Source: Lentilactobacillus raoultii (GTDB lineage: Bacteria > Bacillota > Bacilli > Lactobacillales > Lactobacillaceae). Taken from it: DNA of 55,525 nucleotides. The stretch lies in NCBI RefSeq assembly GCF_900411375.1, contig NZ_LS422987.1:1-55525 (forward strand), read 5' to 3'. This document shows, piece by piece, positions 25,914-34,726 of this stretch. Position numbers and translations under genes: made by a program. How positions within the stretch are numbered: the first letter of the stretch is position 1; each line of letters starts with the position of its first letter. Below the pieces are notes generated by a model, which had not been told where the DNA came from, did not search any database, and saw only the letters and a list, made by a program, of their open reading frames with translations.

Positions 25914-27368
25914 CTATTTTTTAATAGCAGTTCGCTTAGCCCAAACTTTAATGCCTTGATGATTTGTTAACTGGTAGTAAACGTGCTTTTTACCTTTGAT
26001 CTTGATAATTTCTTTTTTAAGCAATCGCCATTTCTGATGGCCAACCTTTTTAACTTGGTCAGCATGCTTGGAAAGCTTGGCATTTCGATACAGAACAGTC
26101 CCAGGCTTTAAGAGATGACTCTTTTGGGATTTAACTGGTTGAATCGAGATGATTTGCTTAACCGTCACTGGTTTGGCTTCATCAATTGACGATGTTGATG
26201 TCGACGAACTCGACTGATTGATACTTGAGCTCGGCTGACTTGCTGGCGTCGCTGAACTTGACGTTGCTGCTGAGGAAGAAACTGCAGCTGAGGAACTTGA
26301 TGACGACGAGGAAACCGCCGAACTTGACGTCGTGCTCGATGAAGAAGCAGCCGGCGTTGGCTGAGTTGAATTATTTGTTGGCGTCGTTGCGGCAGCTTTA
26401 GCATCATTATAAGCTTTGGCATAGGCTGACTGAACGGCTTGATTACTGTTGTATTTGTTATTTAATGCCTTACCGGCTTTTTCATCGGCCGCCCCGTCAG
26501 TTTTGGCTTTAGTAACTGCACCACTAATATCAACCGCGTTTTTCAAAGTGATATCGGCAACTACTGGATAGTGATCAGAAAGCGTGGTGTTTTTGATCAC
26601 GTTAAAATGATTAATGTTAATATTCTTGGAGGTGACCACGTTATCGATGGCGTAATTACGCATCGTGTCATCGTAAACGTTAAAAGTATCCTGCCAACCA
26701 TCAGGGCCACCGTTGCCAAGGTTGAAATCCTGCTTCCAGCTATCCCACTCATTCTTGTTATCGTCGGTGTTAAAGTCCCCAACAATAATTTTATACGGCG
26801 TTTTATCTTTTTGGACCACGTCCTTCAGGTAAGCCATTTCAACGTCGCGAACCTTACGGCGGGTATATTCGTATTCCAAATGGGTATTATAGAAAGCCAC
26901 TTTGACGCCATTAATGGTAACCACGGCGCGTTCATAACCCCATGGTTCAGATTGACCGGGCGTTTGTGGATACAGATTCATGGTTGGGTCTTCTAATTTA
27001 ATTTTTGAAGCCATTCCGATTCCGTATTGACCGCCCTGCTTATCATAATCATATGTCTTCCCAAAAAAGGTATTGGTCATGCCTGAAAATTGGCCAAATC
27101 GATTGACCATATCAAACGGATTACGGGTGGTATTCTTGTCGACTTCGGACAGACCAATCATGTCCAAATTCTGTTCTTTGATTAACTGAGCCTGACCAAC
27201 CGTGTCACTTCTGTCAGCGCCGGCGGCAATGTTATATTCCCCAACTCTCATGTGAATGTCGGAATTATTAACCTCTGCCGCATGAGCCTTTTGCGCCACC
27301 ATGCCACTTCCTGATACTCCTAATGCCAATAATGAAACTACTAGTGCCAGTTGCGATTTAACTGTCAT
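25914..27368 (-). CDS. Secreted endonuclease/exonuclease/phosphatase-family protein with wall-binding tail
   Basis: 484 residues: signal peptide with probable cleavage after AHA30; an EEP domain (about 38-276) with N46, E75 (GLSEVDKN), H163 (NTHLE), D198/N200 (VGDFN), D242 (AIDN) and D265/H266 (SDHYP); a linker of about 30 charged residues; a Ser/Thr-rich spacer (about 330-395); and a basic SLAP/DUF5776-like module (about 400-484, with LKPGTVLYRNAKL). All the metal and catalytic residues of the DNase I fold are present. An extracellular nuclease is likely, but a phosphodiesterase on other substrates is possible. The ribosome site is GAGGAG. Confidence 0.85.
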   Translation of the reverse strand: MTVKSQLALVVSLLALGVSGSGMVAQKAHAAEVNNSDIHMRVGEYNIAAGADRSDTVGQAQLIKEQNLDMIGLSEVDKNTTRNPFDMVNRFGQFSGMTNTFFGKTYDYDKQGGQYGIGMASKIKLEDPTMNLYPQTPGQSEPWGYERAVVTINGVKVAFYNTHLEYEYTRRKVRDVEMAYLKDVVQKDKTPYKIIVGDFNTDDNKNEWDSWKQDFNLGNGGPDGWQDTFNVYDDTMRNYAIDNVVTSKNININHFNVIKNTTLSDHYPVVADITLKNAVDISGAVTKAKTDGAADEKAGKALNNKYNSNQAVQSAYAKAYNDAKAAATTPTNNSTQPTPAASSSSTTSSSAVSSSSSSSSAAVSSSAATSSSATPASQPSSSINQSSSSTSTSSIDEAKPVTVKQIISIQPVKSQKSHLLKPGTVLYRNAKLSKHADQVKKVGHQKWRLLKKEIIKIKGKKHVYYQLTNHQGIKVWAKRTAIKK

Positions 27369-27562
27369 CTTCTAACTCTCCTCGGATTATTTTTTGTCGT
27401 CACGTTTTTGCGACAAAAATAGTTTAGCAACTGAACGTAAAAATTTTGCAATTATTTTGTATCGATTGAGTAATGGTAATTTTTACAAAAAGTAAAGCAA
27501 CTATCCATTGCGTTAATGCAATGAATAATTGCTACATTTTCGATGAAGAAGAAAGTACTATG

Positions 27563-27593
27563 TGTGTAAGTAATCGTTTTCAATTGCTTACAC
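27563..27593 (+). promoter_or_regulatory. Inverted repeat with cre-like core upstream of a secreted protein gene
   Basis: TGTGTAAG and CTTACACA flank 16 nt. Within it, AAGTAATCGTTTTCA matches the cre pattern with one mismatch. It ends 30 bases before the start codon region of the next gene. Confidence 0.4.
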
Positions 27594-27622
27594 ATTACAA
27601 TAACTAGTGGAGGATATTTTAA

Positions 27623-28228
27623 ATGAAATTTAAGAAATTTGGTATTGCCTTATTCGCTGGAACAATCTTAGGTGGACTATCAGCTCCAACCATTCAAGCT
27701 GCTACCAGTGCGACGTCTCAGCAGGCAACCGTGAATAATGATTCACAAACGGATGAGTCATCTTCTGAACAAAATACAGGTAGTGATCAAAATGTTGTTT
27801 ACACTACCGAAGGACAAGATGGTCCAACAACCCAAAGTTCTACTGATACAGATAACTCTCTTGCATCAACCCTTTCATCGAATGATGAATCGTTTAATTC
27901 AACCACAACATATGCAAGTCCAAACGAAAATTATTCTGGAGAACAGTTGAACAGCATGCTCAAAAGTGGCTCTGAAATTGTAGGCAAACACACGTATACA
28001 ATTTCAAAAGGTACGATTAACACCGTAAAAGACCTCACTGCAATTGCAGCTGGTGGCATTATTGCTGCAAAAGTGCCACCATTAGCCCCAGTGGTAATTC
28101 CTGTGGCCGAATACATTATTCAAAGGTATAAAATTGGCTACAAACTGCGTGTACACATTTTAGACGTAAAAAATACTTCAGGTGGTGTAACAACCGTGGT
28201 TAAAAAATACACCTGGATTAAAGCTTAA
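27623..28228 (+). CDS. Secreted protein of unknown function, possible pore-forming/toxin-like
   Basis: 201 residues: a Sec signal peptide (cleavage near AQA after residue 25-26, PTIQAA), an acidic Ser/Thr/Gln-rich unstructured region to about residue 115, and a C-terminal part with an Ala/Gly-rich hydrophobic segment (LTAIAAGGIIAAKVPPLAPVV) and a basic beta-like end (YKIGYKLRVHILDVKN). The ribosome site is GGAGG. It is followed after about 30 bases by a two-TM protein, an arrangement like a secreted peptide plus immunity protein. There is no recognised family and no sortase motif, so function is inference only. Confidence 0.6.
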   Translation: MKFKKFGIALFAGTILGGLSAPTIQAATSATSQQATVNNDSQTDESSSEQNTGSDQNVVYTTEGQDGPTTQSSTDTDNSLASTLSSNDESFNSTTTYASPNENYSGEQLNSMLKSGSEIVGKHTYTISKGTINTVKDLTAIAAGGIIAAKVPPLAPVVIPVAEYIIQRYKIGYKLRVHILDVKNTSGGVTTVVKKYTWIKA

Positions 28229-28261
28229 TCAAAAGCCCAAAAATTTTAAGAAGGAATGCAA

Positions 28262-28480
28262 ATGGATTTATTCAAGAAAATTTTCAATACTAAAGCAACA
28301 AACTTCTGGCCCTATACCTTGGTTCTCTTGTTCACTTTCTTAGTGTACGCATTAGTGGATGAAAATCTACCGGTAATGAAGAATTTTTGGATTGACCTTA
28401 TTGTATTTATGGTGATCTTTTACATTTTTTATTTGATTATGAAAATTATTATCTATTTTTATAATCAAAAGAAACTATAA
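28262..28480 (+). CDS. Small two-TM membrane protein, partner of the secreted protein
   Basis: 72 residues with two hydrophobic helices (about 15-32 and 42-65), a short acidic loop (VDENLPVMKN) and a basic C-terminus (YNQKKL). The start at 28262 follows AAGAAGGA by seven bases. It is clearly co-transcribed with the secreted protein upstream. An immunity or accessory role is possible; nothing in the sequence proves it. Confidence 0.6.
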   Translation: MDLFKKIFNTKATNFWPYTLVLLFTFLVYALVDENLPVMKNFWIDLIVFMVIFYIFYLIMKIIIYFYNQKKL

Positions 28481-28535
28481 GGCAGCTTGTCTTTCATCAA
28501 GCAGCTAATTAGTCAATTAAATTCGCTATTCATTT

Positions 28536-28585
28536 TCCTTAACGACATAATTCGTATTCTATCAATCATGTCGTTAAGGATTTTC
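28536..28585. terminator. Bidirectional terminator
   Basis: TCCTTAACGACAT and ATGTCGTTAAGGA pair perfectly around a 19-nt loop, followed by TTTTC, between the convergent small membrane protein and XRE genes. Confidence 0.78.
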
Positions 28586-28590
28586 TGTCT

Positions 28591-29379
28591 TTAAATCTTG
28601 TTATTGATAACCGAAAGCGCACAAGTATCCAAAATTTTAGTTTCTAGTTTAACTGCTGAATGCCCCTTATCCGTTTCCAGAAATACTTGAACCCTTAACG
28701 GATCAATCATCATTGCTATTTTTGAAAAATCACGTTGCTTCCGCATAAATTCACAAAACAAATCACAAGCTCTACTCAATAAATTGACTTTAATAATCGG
28801 CGAAGGGATCCCTAAATGCTTACTAATTTTTAAATTTTCAACAGTTGTCCCAATTAATTCAACTCGATCTATTTGACTAGATTGATCAAGTTCAGACTTT
28901 TTTAATCTTACTGAATGGCTATTGTACTTTGATCTTAATCTTAAAGAGATATTTTTACCCTGAAAAACCAAATTTTTGGGCAAATTACAAAAGTAGCCAG
29001 TATCTAACGGAACATTTGAAATATCTATATCTATCCGCGGATCGGTAGCCCTATAAATATCAATTTTTTTAGATGATGAAGGCTCGCTATTCTTTCTCAT
29101 TTCAATTGTTGCTTCGCTGTACTTTCTAGATAACTGAAAATTTTCAAAAGAATTATTCGAAAATTGATTTAGATTGTTCTCCTTTTCAAGAATCAAAAAA
29201 TCATCGGCTGAGCAACAATATAATTGACTCAATAATTTTATAAAGTCCAGGCTAGGAATAGTTTTGTTGTTTTCCCAATTAGATACAGCTTGATGAGAAA
29301 CGTGAAGCTTTTTTGCAACGTCATCTTGTGTCAAATGAACTGCTTTACGCTTACTTCTTAAAATTTGAAATAATTTCAT
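28591..29379 (-). CDS. XRE-family regulator with a long unknown C-terminal domain
   Basis: 262 residues. The N-terminal helix-turn-helix (LRSKRKAVHLTQDDVAKKLHVSHQAVSNWENNKTIPSLDFI, about 7-50) is a clear Cro/C1 type. The remaining 200 residues are soluble, with no motif I can name (phrases such as IDIDISNVPLDTGYF). The ribosome site is AAAGGA. It lies convergent to the secreted-protein pair and divergent from the matrixin-like gene, either of which it may control. Confidence 0.72.
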   Translation of the reverse strand: MKLFQILRSKRKAVHLTQDDVAKKLHVSHQAVSNWENNKTIPSLDFIKLLSQLYCCSADDFLILEKENNLNQFSNNSFENFQLSRKYSEATIEMRKNSEPSSSKKIDIYRATDPRIDIDISNVPLDTGYFCNLPKNLVFQGKNISLRLRSKYNSHSVRLKKSELDQSSQIDRVELIGTTVENLKISKHLGIPSPIIKVNLLSRACDLFCEFMRKQRDFSKIAMMIDPLRVQVFLETDKGHSAVKLETKILDTCALSVINNKI

Positions 29380-29470
29380 TTTAATTTCCTTTCCGTAAGT
29401 ACAAAAAATTCAAAGCAATATTAAAAGTTAAAACCCAAATAACCATTAGTGTTCAACTCTAGTAAACAAA

Positions 29471-29505
29471 AGTGAATAATACTTGAAAAAAGTATGAATT
29501 ATTAG
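29471..29505. promoter_or_regulatory. Imperfect dyad, possible XRE operator
   Basis: AATAATACTT and AAGTATGAATTATT form an imperfect inverted repeat about 95 bases upstream of the XRE start, within the 330-base divergent region. GTGAATA occurs on both sides of it. Binding is inferred only from position. Confidence 0.35.
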
Positions 29506-29635
29506 TGAATATTAATAGCGTATAAATCATTTTCCTGAATTATCCACATTTTGATAACTGCATTGTTTTTTATCATCGTTTAAGCCTAAATTTTTCAACA
29601 AAAAAATAAATTTCTAAAGTTTAACGCCATCATAT

Positions 29636-29664
29636 TTGTACTCTTAACATGATGGTGGTATGAT
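29636..29664 (+). promoter_or_regulatory. Promoter of the metalloprotease gene
   Basis: TTGTAC, 17 nt, TATGAT lies 46 bases upstream of the start codon, near consensus. Confidence 0.6.
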
Positions 29665-29710
29665 GCCACTAACTTATAATGGCTTTTAGTATATGAGGAG
29701 TTAATATTAA

Positions 29711-30532
29711 ATGATGAAGCACAAACGTTTAGTTACCAGCCTACTGACCTCTTTAGCAATCGTCACGACATTACCAATCTCAGCTACTGTTTTTCAAGCA
29801 CCCGTAGTTGCCAAGACAACTGCTAAAGCAACGGTGATTTCTAAAATCAAAAAAACGCCTGATTTAAATCCGACTTCTAGTGTCCGATCATTTTCAAGCT
29901 CAACTTATCAGCGATATCAGTCGACTTTTAATAAAGAATATAACGTGGACCAGATGAGTCTGACAGGTGTTTTCCGTCAACACCACGCGTGGGTCTATAC
30001 AGCTTCACCTCAACTCAGAAAATACTTAACCGTCTCAATGAAGACGTGGAACCACGCCTTGGGAAGTGCCGTTTTCAAAACCGGAACCAGCCATCATTAC
30101 ACCATTCGGGTTGGCTTTGGCACCGGCGGTAAGGATGGCAGCTTGTGGGACGGCCTATATAAAACCAATAAACTCTGGATCAACAAATCCCACTTCTATA
30201 GCAACGATTACATTTTGACGGTGTTGGGTGCCGTCAGCGGCCGAAAAGTAACAAAGGCCAAAACGGCTGCGGACAAAGCCGCCTACCAAAATTATTATCG
30301 AAAATTCTGGGAAGCCACGATCACCCACGAGCTTGGCCATAGTCTGGGATTGGATCACTCCCCTTATCAGGATGATATTATGTATGCCCAATCAGGCGAA
30401 CGTTCCGGCAGTATTAAATATTCGTGGACAACGGCCAAAAAAGGTAATGGTACCTTTGCCGGGTTTACTAATGTGCTGTCTGAGCGGGATGTTAACCGGG
30501 CTAAATTGACTAAATTATTGGGGTATTGGTGA
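29711..30532 (+). CDS. Secreted matrixin-like zinc metalloprotease
   Basis: 273 residues: signal peptide (about 1-34, ending VVAK or nearby), a propeptide-like basic region, and a metzincin catalytic domain. The zinc motif HELGHSLGLDH gives H206, E207, H210 and H216; the Met-turn is M224 (DDIMYA). This is the matrixin/M10 signature. No cysteine switch is seen. The C-terminus (FTNVLSERDVNRAKLTKLLGYW) resembles lactobacillus M10-type proteins. Two ATG codons follow the GGAG site. It may process surface proteins or peptides outside the cell; the target is unknown. Confidence 0.88.
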   Translation: MMKHKRLVTSLLTSLAIVTTLPISATVFQAPVVAKTTAKATVISKIKKTPDLNPTSSVRSFSSSTYQRYQSTFNKEYNVDQMSLTGVFRQHHAWVYTASPQLRKYLTVSMKTWNHALGSAVFKTGTSHHYTIRVGFGTGGKDGSLWDGLYKTNKLWINKSHFYSNDYILTVLGAVSGRKVTKAKTAADKAAYQNYYRKFWEATITHELGHSLGLDHSPYQDDIMYAQSGERSGSIKYSWTTAKKGNGTFAGFTNVLSERDVNRAKLTKLLGYW

Positions 30533-30571
30533 GACAGATTCTTAATTTAAGCCCAAATTAGTCAATAGTTC

Positions 30572-30607
30572 AAAAATCGGAGAGCAAATTGCTTTTCCGA
30601 TTTTTTT
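30572..30607 (+). terminator. Intrinsic terminator
   Basis: AAAAATCGGAGAGC pairs with GCTTTTCCGATTTTTTT, 40 bases after the metalloprotease stop. Confidence 0.8.
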
Positions 30608-30815
30608 GTCCTAACTCAATCTCAATTGAAGTTGAGCATATAATAAAAAAATTCTAAATCTAAGTTTTGGAAGTAATTATTATCGAACAATAAACCTGAC
30701 ATTCCCCATCACCTTTAACTAAATAACATTCCACTTTTGAAGTAAAACCTAGATGGAGTTTAGCAAAAATTAAAGAATTTGGCATCAATTGCTGTAAAAA
30801 GCTTATGCAGGATCT

Positions 30816-32018
30816 TCAACTACCAGTGTGAAACCTTTTCACACCTCTAAATAACCCAGCTTTACCATACAGAAGTAACGAAATCATTGCTAAAACGACT
30901 GTAAAAAGACTAATTCCCCAAAAACCGGTTATTTTGGTAATTAAAACACCGCCTGCCATACCGCCTAAGGTTTCACCTAAATACATTGCGGCATTCGAAA
31001 GAGATGAAATTGTACTTCTCGCAGTATCAGTGGTTGCTTGCAAAGTGGTCATGAATAATGGGAAAATGAAACCGCCAATCAGAAAAATAAGTGCAAGTAA
31101 TATTTGAGCGATCCAAATGTTAGTGGAGAAAGATACTAATGCATATAATCCAATATATGCAATCAGCTCAAAGAAAAGGGCCTTGGGAATCCCAATTTGG
31201 TTAACAATTTTACCACTACAAATTGTTCCAAGCAGATTACCGACGCCAATTAAAATCATCGCTGATCCGATTTGACCGACTGATAACGAAAAACTTTTAT
31301 TAAACCACGTTCCAATAAATGATAATGAGCAAAAATTACCAATTTGAAAGGTGAAGTATGCGACCAGATAAAGTAACGCTCGTCGATTAATAAATAAATT
31401 TTTGTAAATACGCCAAAAACTTGTTTTGCTTTTTTGAGTATCGACATCAATTGCTGGTAATTGTAACGATGTAACTAAACACAATAATATTGAAATAGCA
31501 GAAATAAAGAAAAATGGAAATCGCCATGAAAAAACAGCTAAGTAACTTCCAATTGGAATGCCAATAATTTGCGAAACGGCTAATCCGGCAGAGGCAATTC
31601 CCATTGTTGAGACAATTTTATCCTTTGACACAACGACTGGAATTGATGCCCATACTTGTGGCCCTACGAAGGCCGCACTCACACCTGCCAAAAAGCGTGC
31701 ACTAATCATTAGAAAAAAGGTATTGGCAAAGCCGCAAAATGCAGTGGCCCCTGAAAAGCAAAGTAACCCACCAATTAGAATTTTTCGGCGACTATGACCG
31801 TCAGAAATTGGTCCTGCCGTTAGAGCCGAAAGCGTATAGCCCAACGCATATGCACTGACAATCATGCCTGATAAACTTGTCGAAATACCATAGTAATTGA
31901 CAAGCGTCGGTAATAGCGGTGAAACTAAAAAGGTGTCTGTCCCAATGACAAACATAACCAAGAAGAAGATTACTGAAACTTTGTAGCTTTTTGAAATCAA
32001 CTTATTACTTCCAATCAT
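30816..32018 (-). CDS. MFS transporter, DHA1-type (AraJ/Bcr-like)
   Basis: 400 residues with 12 predicted helices. Motif A is AGPISDGHSRRKILIGG; ARFLAGVSAAFVGPQVW is also typical of sugar-efflux/drug antiporters. No strong ribosome site precedes the ATG at 32018, while GGAAG stands seven bases before the TTG at 32000, which may be the true start. It lies about 50 bases downstream of an ArsR-type gene in the same direction, so it is probably controlled by it. It likely exports a small molecule. Confidence 0.82.
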   Translation of the reverse strand: MIGSNKLISKSYKVSVIFFLVMFVIGTDTFLVSPLLPTLVNYYGISTSLSGMIVSAYALGYTLSALTAGPISDGHSRRKILIGGLLCFSGATAFCGFANTFFLMISARFLAGVSAAFVGPQVWASIPVVVSKDKIVSTMGIASAGLAVSQIIGIPIGSYLAVFSWRFPFFFISAISILLCLVTSLQLPAIDVDTQKSKTSFWRIYKNLFINRRALLYLVAYFTFQIGNFCSLSFIGTWFNKSFSLSVGQIGSAMILIGVGNLLGTICSGKIVNQIGIPKALFFELIAYIGLYALVSFSTNIWIAQILLALIFLIGGFIFPLFMTTLQATTDTARSTISSLSNAAMYLGETLGGMAGGVLITKITGFWGISLFTVVLAMISLLLYGKAGLFRGVKRFHTGS

Positions 32019-32070
32019 TTTATTCTATACTTTTAAATGTATCGAAGTGTCAGAAAGAAAAATAACTCCT

Positions 32071-32364
32071 TTACTCAAGGAGCGTATTTAAAAATCCTGG
32101 CAAATACTTTTCGAATGTATCATATCTCAAAGATACATACTTAGTTCTTCCATCCTTAACCGTGTTGGTCAATCCGGCTAGCCGAAGGGCCTTAAAATGA
32201 TACGAAACCGTTGATAAACTTAAATCCAAGTTATCGCCAAGTTCGGAACAACTCATCTCCCTTTTGTTTTTGTATAAAAGCCGAATCAACTTTAACCGAT
32301 TGGGGTCGGATAAACATTTAAATATTTCTGCACGTTTTTTGTCTTCAATTACTTCGATATCCAT
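32071..32364 (-). CDS. ArsR-family transcriptional regulator
   Basis: 97 residues, a single winged helix: KRAEIFKCLSDPNRLKLIRLLYKNKREMSCSELGDNLDLSLSTVSYHFKALRLAGL. Two cysteines (C17 and C39) are present, but not the paired CxC metal site of SmtB/ArsR. It heads a two-gene unit with an MFS exporter, which suggests a ligand-responsive efflux system. The ribosome site is weak. Confidence 0.82.
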   Translation of the reverse strand: MDIEVIEDKKRAEIFKCLSDPNRLKLIRLLYKNKREMSCSELGDNLDLSLSTVSYHFKALRLAGLTNTVKDGRTKYVSLRYDTFEKYLPGFLNTLLE

Positions 32365-32506
32365 AAAACTGTTATAACATTAACTCAATAAAAAAGCCAG
32401 AGTATAAAAATGCCTTCTCAAATTTATTTAAAAATAACCATTTACATTCTTTAGTGCTTATATCATGATAGCCTTAAGAAATTTAGTATGAATGGAGATG
32501 TCTCCC

Positions 32507-32944
32507 ATGCCCTTCTACAAAAAAGCCAGTCGTTTCATTTGCCAATCAATGGTTATGATTGGCTTGATATACTTCTTTAACGCAGATAGCAACATGCACT
32601 TTGTCTTCACCTTGAACGCTTGGAATCTATGGTTAATCGGATCATGGCTTTCACAATTAGTTTTGGTTAATCAAAAGCAGTTTTTCCTGCACAATCGATC
32701 TCTACCAACTCGAGGGATGGCTAAACTAAAAAACGAAGAAATCACCACCATTAATCCTCAAAATCAGTCCCTTTTCAATCACCGAAAGCAACGCCTATCA
32801 CAGGAACTTTTCTATTTGGAGCTGCACGACGATCAATGGGGACTGGTCATTAATATCGGGATGAGTCTGGTTTATGGATTATTTGGTCCAATCATTTTAG
32901 TGATTAATTACCTCAAGCATCGATACTTGGTTCACCGCAGCTAA
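32507..32944 (+). CDS. Membrane protein of unknown function
   Basis: About 145 residues: helices near 12-30, 36-53 and 118-138, with a polar middle region of about 60 residues (RSLPTRGMAKLKNEEITT...). The ATG at 32507 is chosen as it follows GGAG by nine bases; two ATG codons upstream are closer. Its stop codon is directly adjacent to the last base of the convergent gene. I do not recognise the family. Confidence 0.5.
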   Translation: MPFYKKASRFICQSMVMIGLIYFFNADSNMHFVFTLNAWNLWLIGSWLSQLVLVNQKQFFLHNRSLPTRGMAKLKNEEITTINPQNQSLFNHRKQRLSQELFYLELHDDQWGLVINIGMSLVYGLFGPIILVINYLKHRYLVHRS

Positions 32945-33460
32945 CTACCAGAAACTAAAAAAACTAATGAAGTTCCCCAAACCCAACCACCAACGGGTTA
33001 CTTTCACATGATCAATCATCAGCAACATTGCCATTACCAAGTCAATATAATGATCGTCCTTCACTTCAACTTTGTAAGCGTGACCTAAACCGTGAATGGG
33101 TTCATGAACGATCGCAATTGGTCGATTATTTCTAACAACCGAAAAAGTTAGATTTGCCCAATTACTCAAGAACTGAATCTCATCATTAGCCGTCCCATAA
33201 TCAAGTCGCCAAAGTCTTATTTTGGGCGACCATGTCGTAACTATTCGACCACGCATTCTTAATTCAAAAACGGGTGGTGATGTTAATTTTTGCCGGGTCA
33301 CTTGGGCAATTTCTTGGCCAGTTCGATCATCAATGACGAAGTGCTTGGAAAACTTCCAAAAATCCCCCTGAGCAGTATAAACTACCTGCCCCTGTTGAGT
33401 TGTGACGATGAATCGACCGCCCAGCTGCCACCACTTTCGTCTAACGACTAATGTTGTCAC
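32945..33460 (-). CDS. LURP-one/YxjI-like (tubby-fold) protein
   Basis: 171 residues starting with GTG behind GGAGG. The pattern of short strands with GDFWKFSKHFVIDDRTGQEIAQVTRQ and the C-terminal helix region (YIDLVMAMLLMIDH) is that of the LURP-one-related (DUF567) family, whose fold is like tubby/scramblase proteins. The function in bacteria is unclear. It is upstream of the unknown membrane protein in the convergent direction and follows a CPBP protease gene. Confidence 0.7.
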   Translation of the reverse strand: MTTLVVRRKWWQLGGRFIVTTQQGQVVYTAQGDFWKFSKHFVIDDRTGQEIAQVTRQKLTSPPVFELRMRGRIVTTWSPKIRLWRLDYGTANDEIQFLSNWANLTFSVVRNNRPIAIVHEPIHGLGHAYKVEVKDDHYIDLVMAMLLMIDHVKVTRWWLGLGNFISFFSFW

Positions 33461-33482
33461 TATTATTCACTCCTCCCAACTT

Positions 33483-34277
33483 TTAAAAGAACGAGAGGCC
33501 AGCATGCCGCCAAACATTTCTGTCAAAACCGATCATATAAATCAAGCCAACTATCAGAACCGGTAACCAAATCATTAAAAATGGTCCCCAAGGGCTCCCA
33601 GCCCCGGTCATCACATGCGAGGCAATTGCGGGCTGCCAATCAATAAAGAAGTGAATGACAATGACCCAAGTTAATGAATTGGTTGTGAGGCGAATGGTCA
33701 CAAATAAGATTCCTAAAATAAAGGCGTAAATGGCCTGTTGAATCGTGATCATCAGGCCTTGACCAGCAATTATATTAAATAGATGTAGCAAGCCAAAGCA
33801 ACCGCTGGACACAATTGCCGCCCACGTATACTGGTATTTACTAAATTTAAACGTCGTCGCAAACGTCGACAATAGCAACCCCCGGCAGGTAAACTCTTCA
33901 AAAATGCCGGCGGAAAGTGCCACTAATGTATTAGCCAAAAATAAATTTGAATGGCTCATGAGAATCACACGGTACGGAAAATTGCTGATCAGCAATAACA
34001 ACCCCAGTAGTACACCGATCACCGTCATCATGATTTTTAAAAACTTAGTCATTGATGGAAGCCGGTTTAACAAGCGAGTCCCGCCAAGGCCGTAGTATGC
34101 GATCCCGCCAACAATCACCGCATACGTAAATCGAATGGCCGCTCGTAAATTGATGGCTGTCGCACTGGTTCCCGGAAATAAAATCAGTTTAGCACCCAAG
34201 TCAATGCCAAACAAAAGTGCAAATAAGATAATGGCAAGTACTAAAAGAATTTGCCATGTCCAACGTGTCTGTTTCAA
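33483..34277 (-). CDS. CPBP-family intramembrane metalloprotease (Abi)
   Basis: 264 residues, about 7-8 membrane helices. The family motif EExxxR is E127-E128-x3-R132 (FEEFTCRG), with further His in CFGLLHLFN and VIHFFID. Such proteases are linked with bacteriocin self-immunity or processing of membrane proteins. The start is a TTG after AGGGA. The next gene downstream, 20 bases away, is the LURP-one-like gene, so they form one unit. Confidence 0.82.
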   Translation of the reverse strand: MKQTRWTWQILLVLAIILFALLFGIDLGAKLILFPGTSATAINLRAAIRFTYAVIVGGIAYYGLGGTRLLNRLPSMTKFLKIMMTVIGVLLGLLLLISNFPYRVILMSHSNLFLANTLVALSAGIFEEFTCRGLLLSTFATTFKFSKYQYTWAAIVSSGCFGLLHLFNIIAGQGLMITIQQAIYAFILGILFVTIRLTTNSLTWVIVIHFFIDWQPAIASHVMTGAGSPWGPFLMIWLPVLIVGLIYMIGFDRNVWRHAGLSFF

Positions 34278-34423
34278 ATTATCCCTACTTTCTTGGTAAC
34301 ATAATGACAGAGTATCATATTTTGACTGTCGATTAAATTTAGATTTTCATTTTCAATATGGTTTTAACAACTTTGACTTGTTATAATGCCAGTGTAACCA
34401 CTTCAAAATGGAGATGATGTCAG

Positions 34424-34726
34424 TTGTTGAATTCAAATCACCAGTTGATTAAACCAAAATTCATGAGTAAATTTGCCATCATGTACCTCATCGGTTCGGC
34501 CATGATGAGTTTACTGGCCCCTGTTGTCATAGCGATGGGCACTTTCTACGAGCAGGTCGGCTATGGCGTTCTGCTAATTTTACTGCCATTGAGTTGGTTT
34601 CATACTTTTTTCAATAAGGATTACGCCACCACTAGGCTACTAAAGCTGACTAATCAACTGCACTATCTGGTGTTGGTAATCGGCATTGGTTACTTAGCTG
34701 CCGTGCTGGCGCTCAACTATTTTTAA
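34424..34726 (+). CDS. Small three-TM membrane protein
   Basis: 100 residues with a TTG start ten bases after GGAG. Three hydrophobic helices (about 16-37, 44-60, 76-97) and a basic linker are visible. The stop overlaps the stop of a convergent tiny gene by a few bases. The family is unknown. Confidence 0.5.
   Translation: MLNSNHQLIKPKFMSKFAIMYLIGSAMMSLLAPVVIAMGTFYEQVGYGVLLILLPLSWFHTFFNKDYATTRLLKLTNQLHYLVLVIGIGYLAAVLALNYF

Noticed and set aside
26165-26422. Open frame rich in Arg and Gln inside the nuclease gene
   Set aside because: It is the out-of-frame reading of the Ser-codon-rich linker; the real frame has a signal peptide, catalytic domain and wall module.
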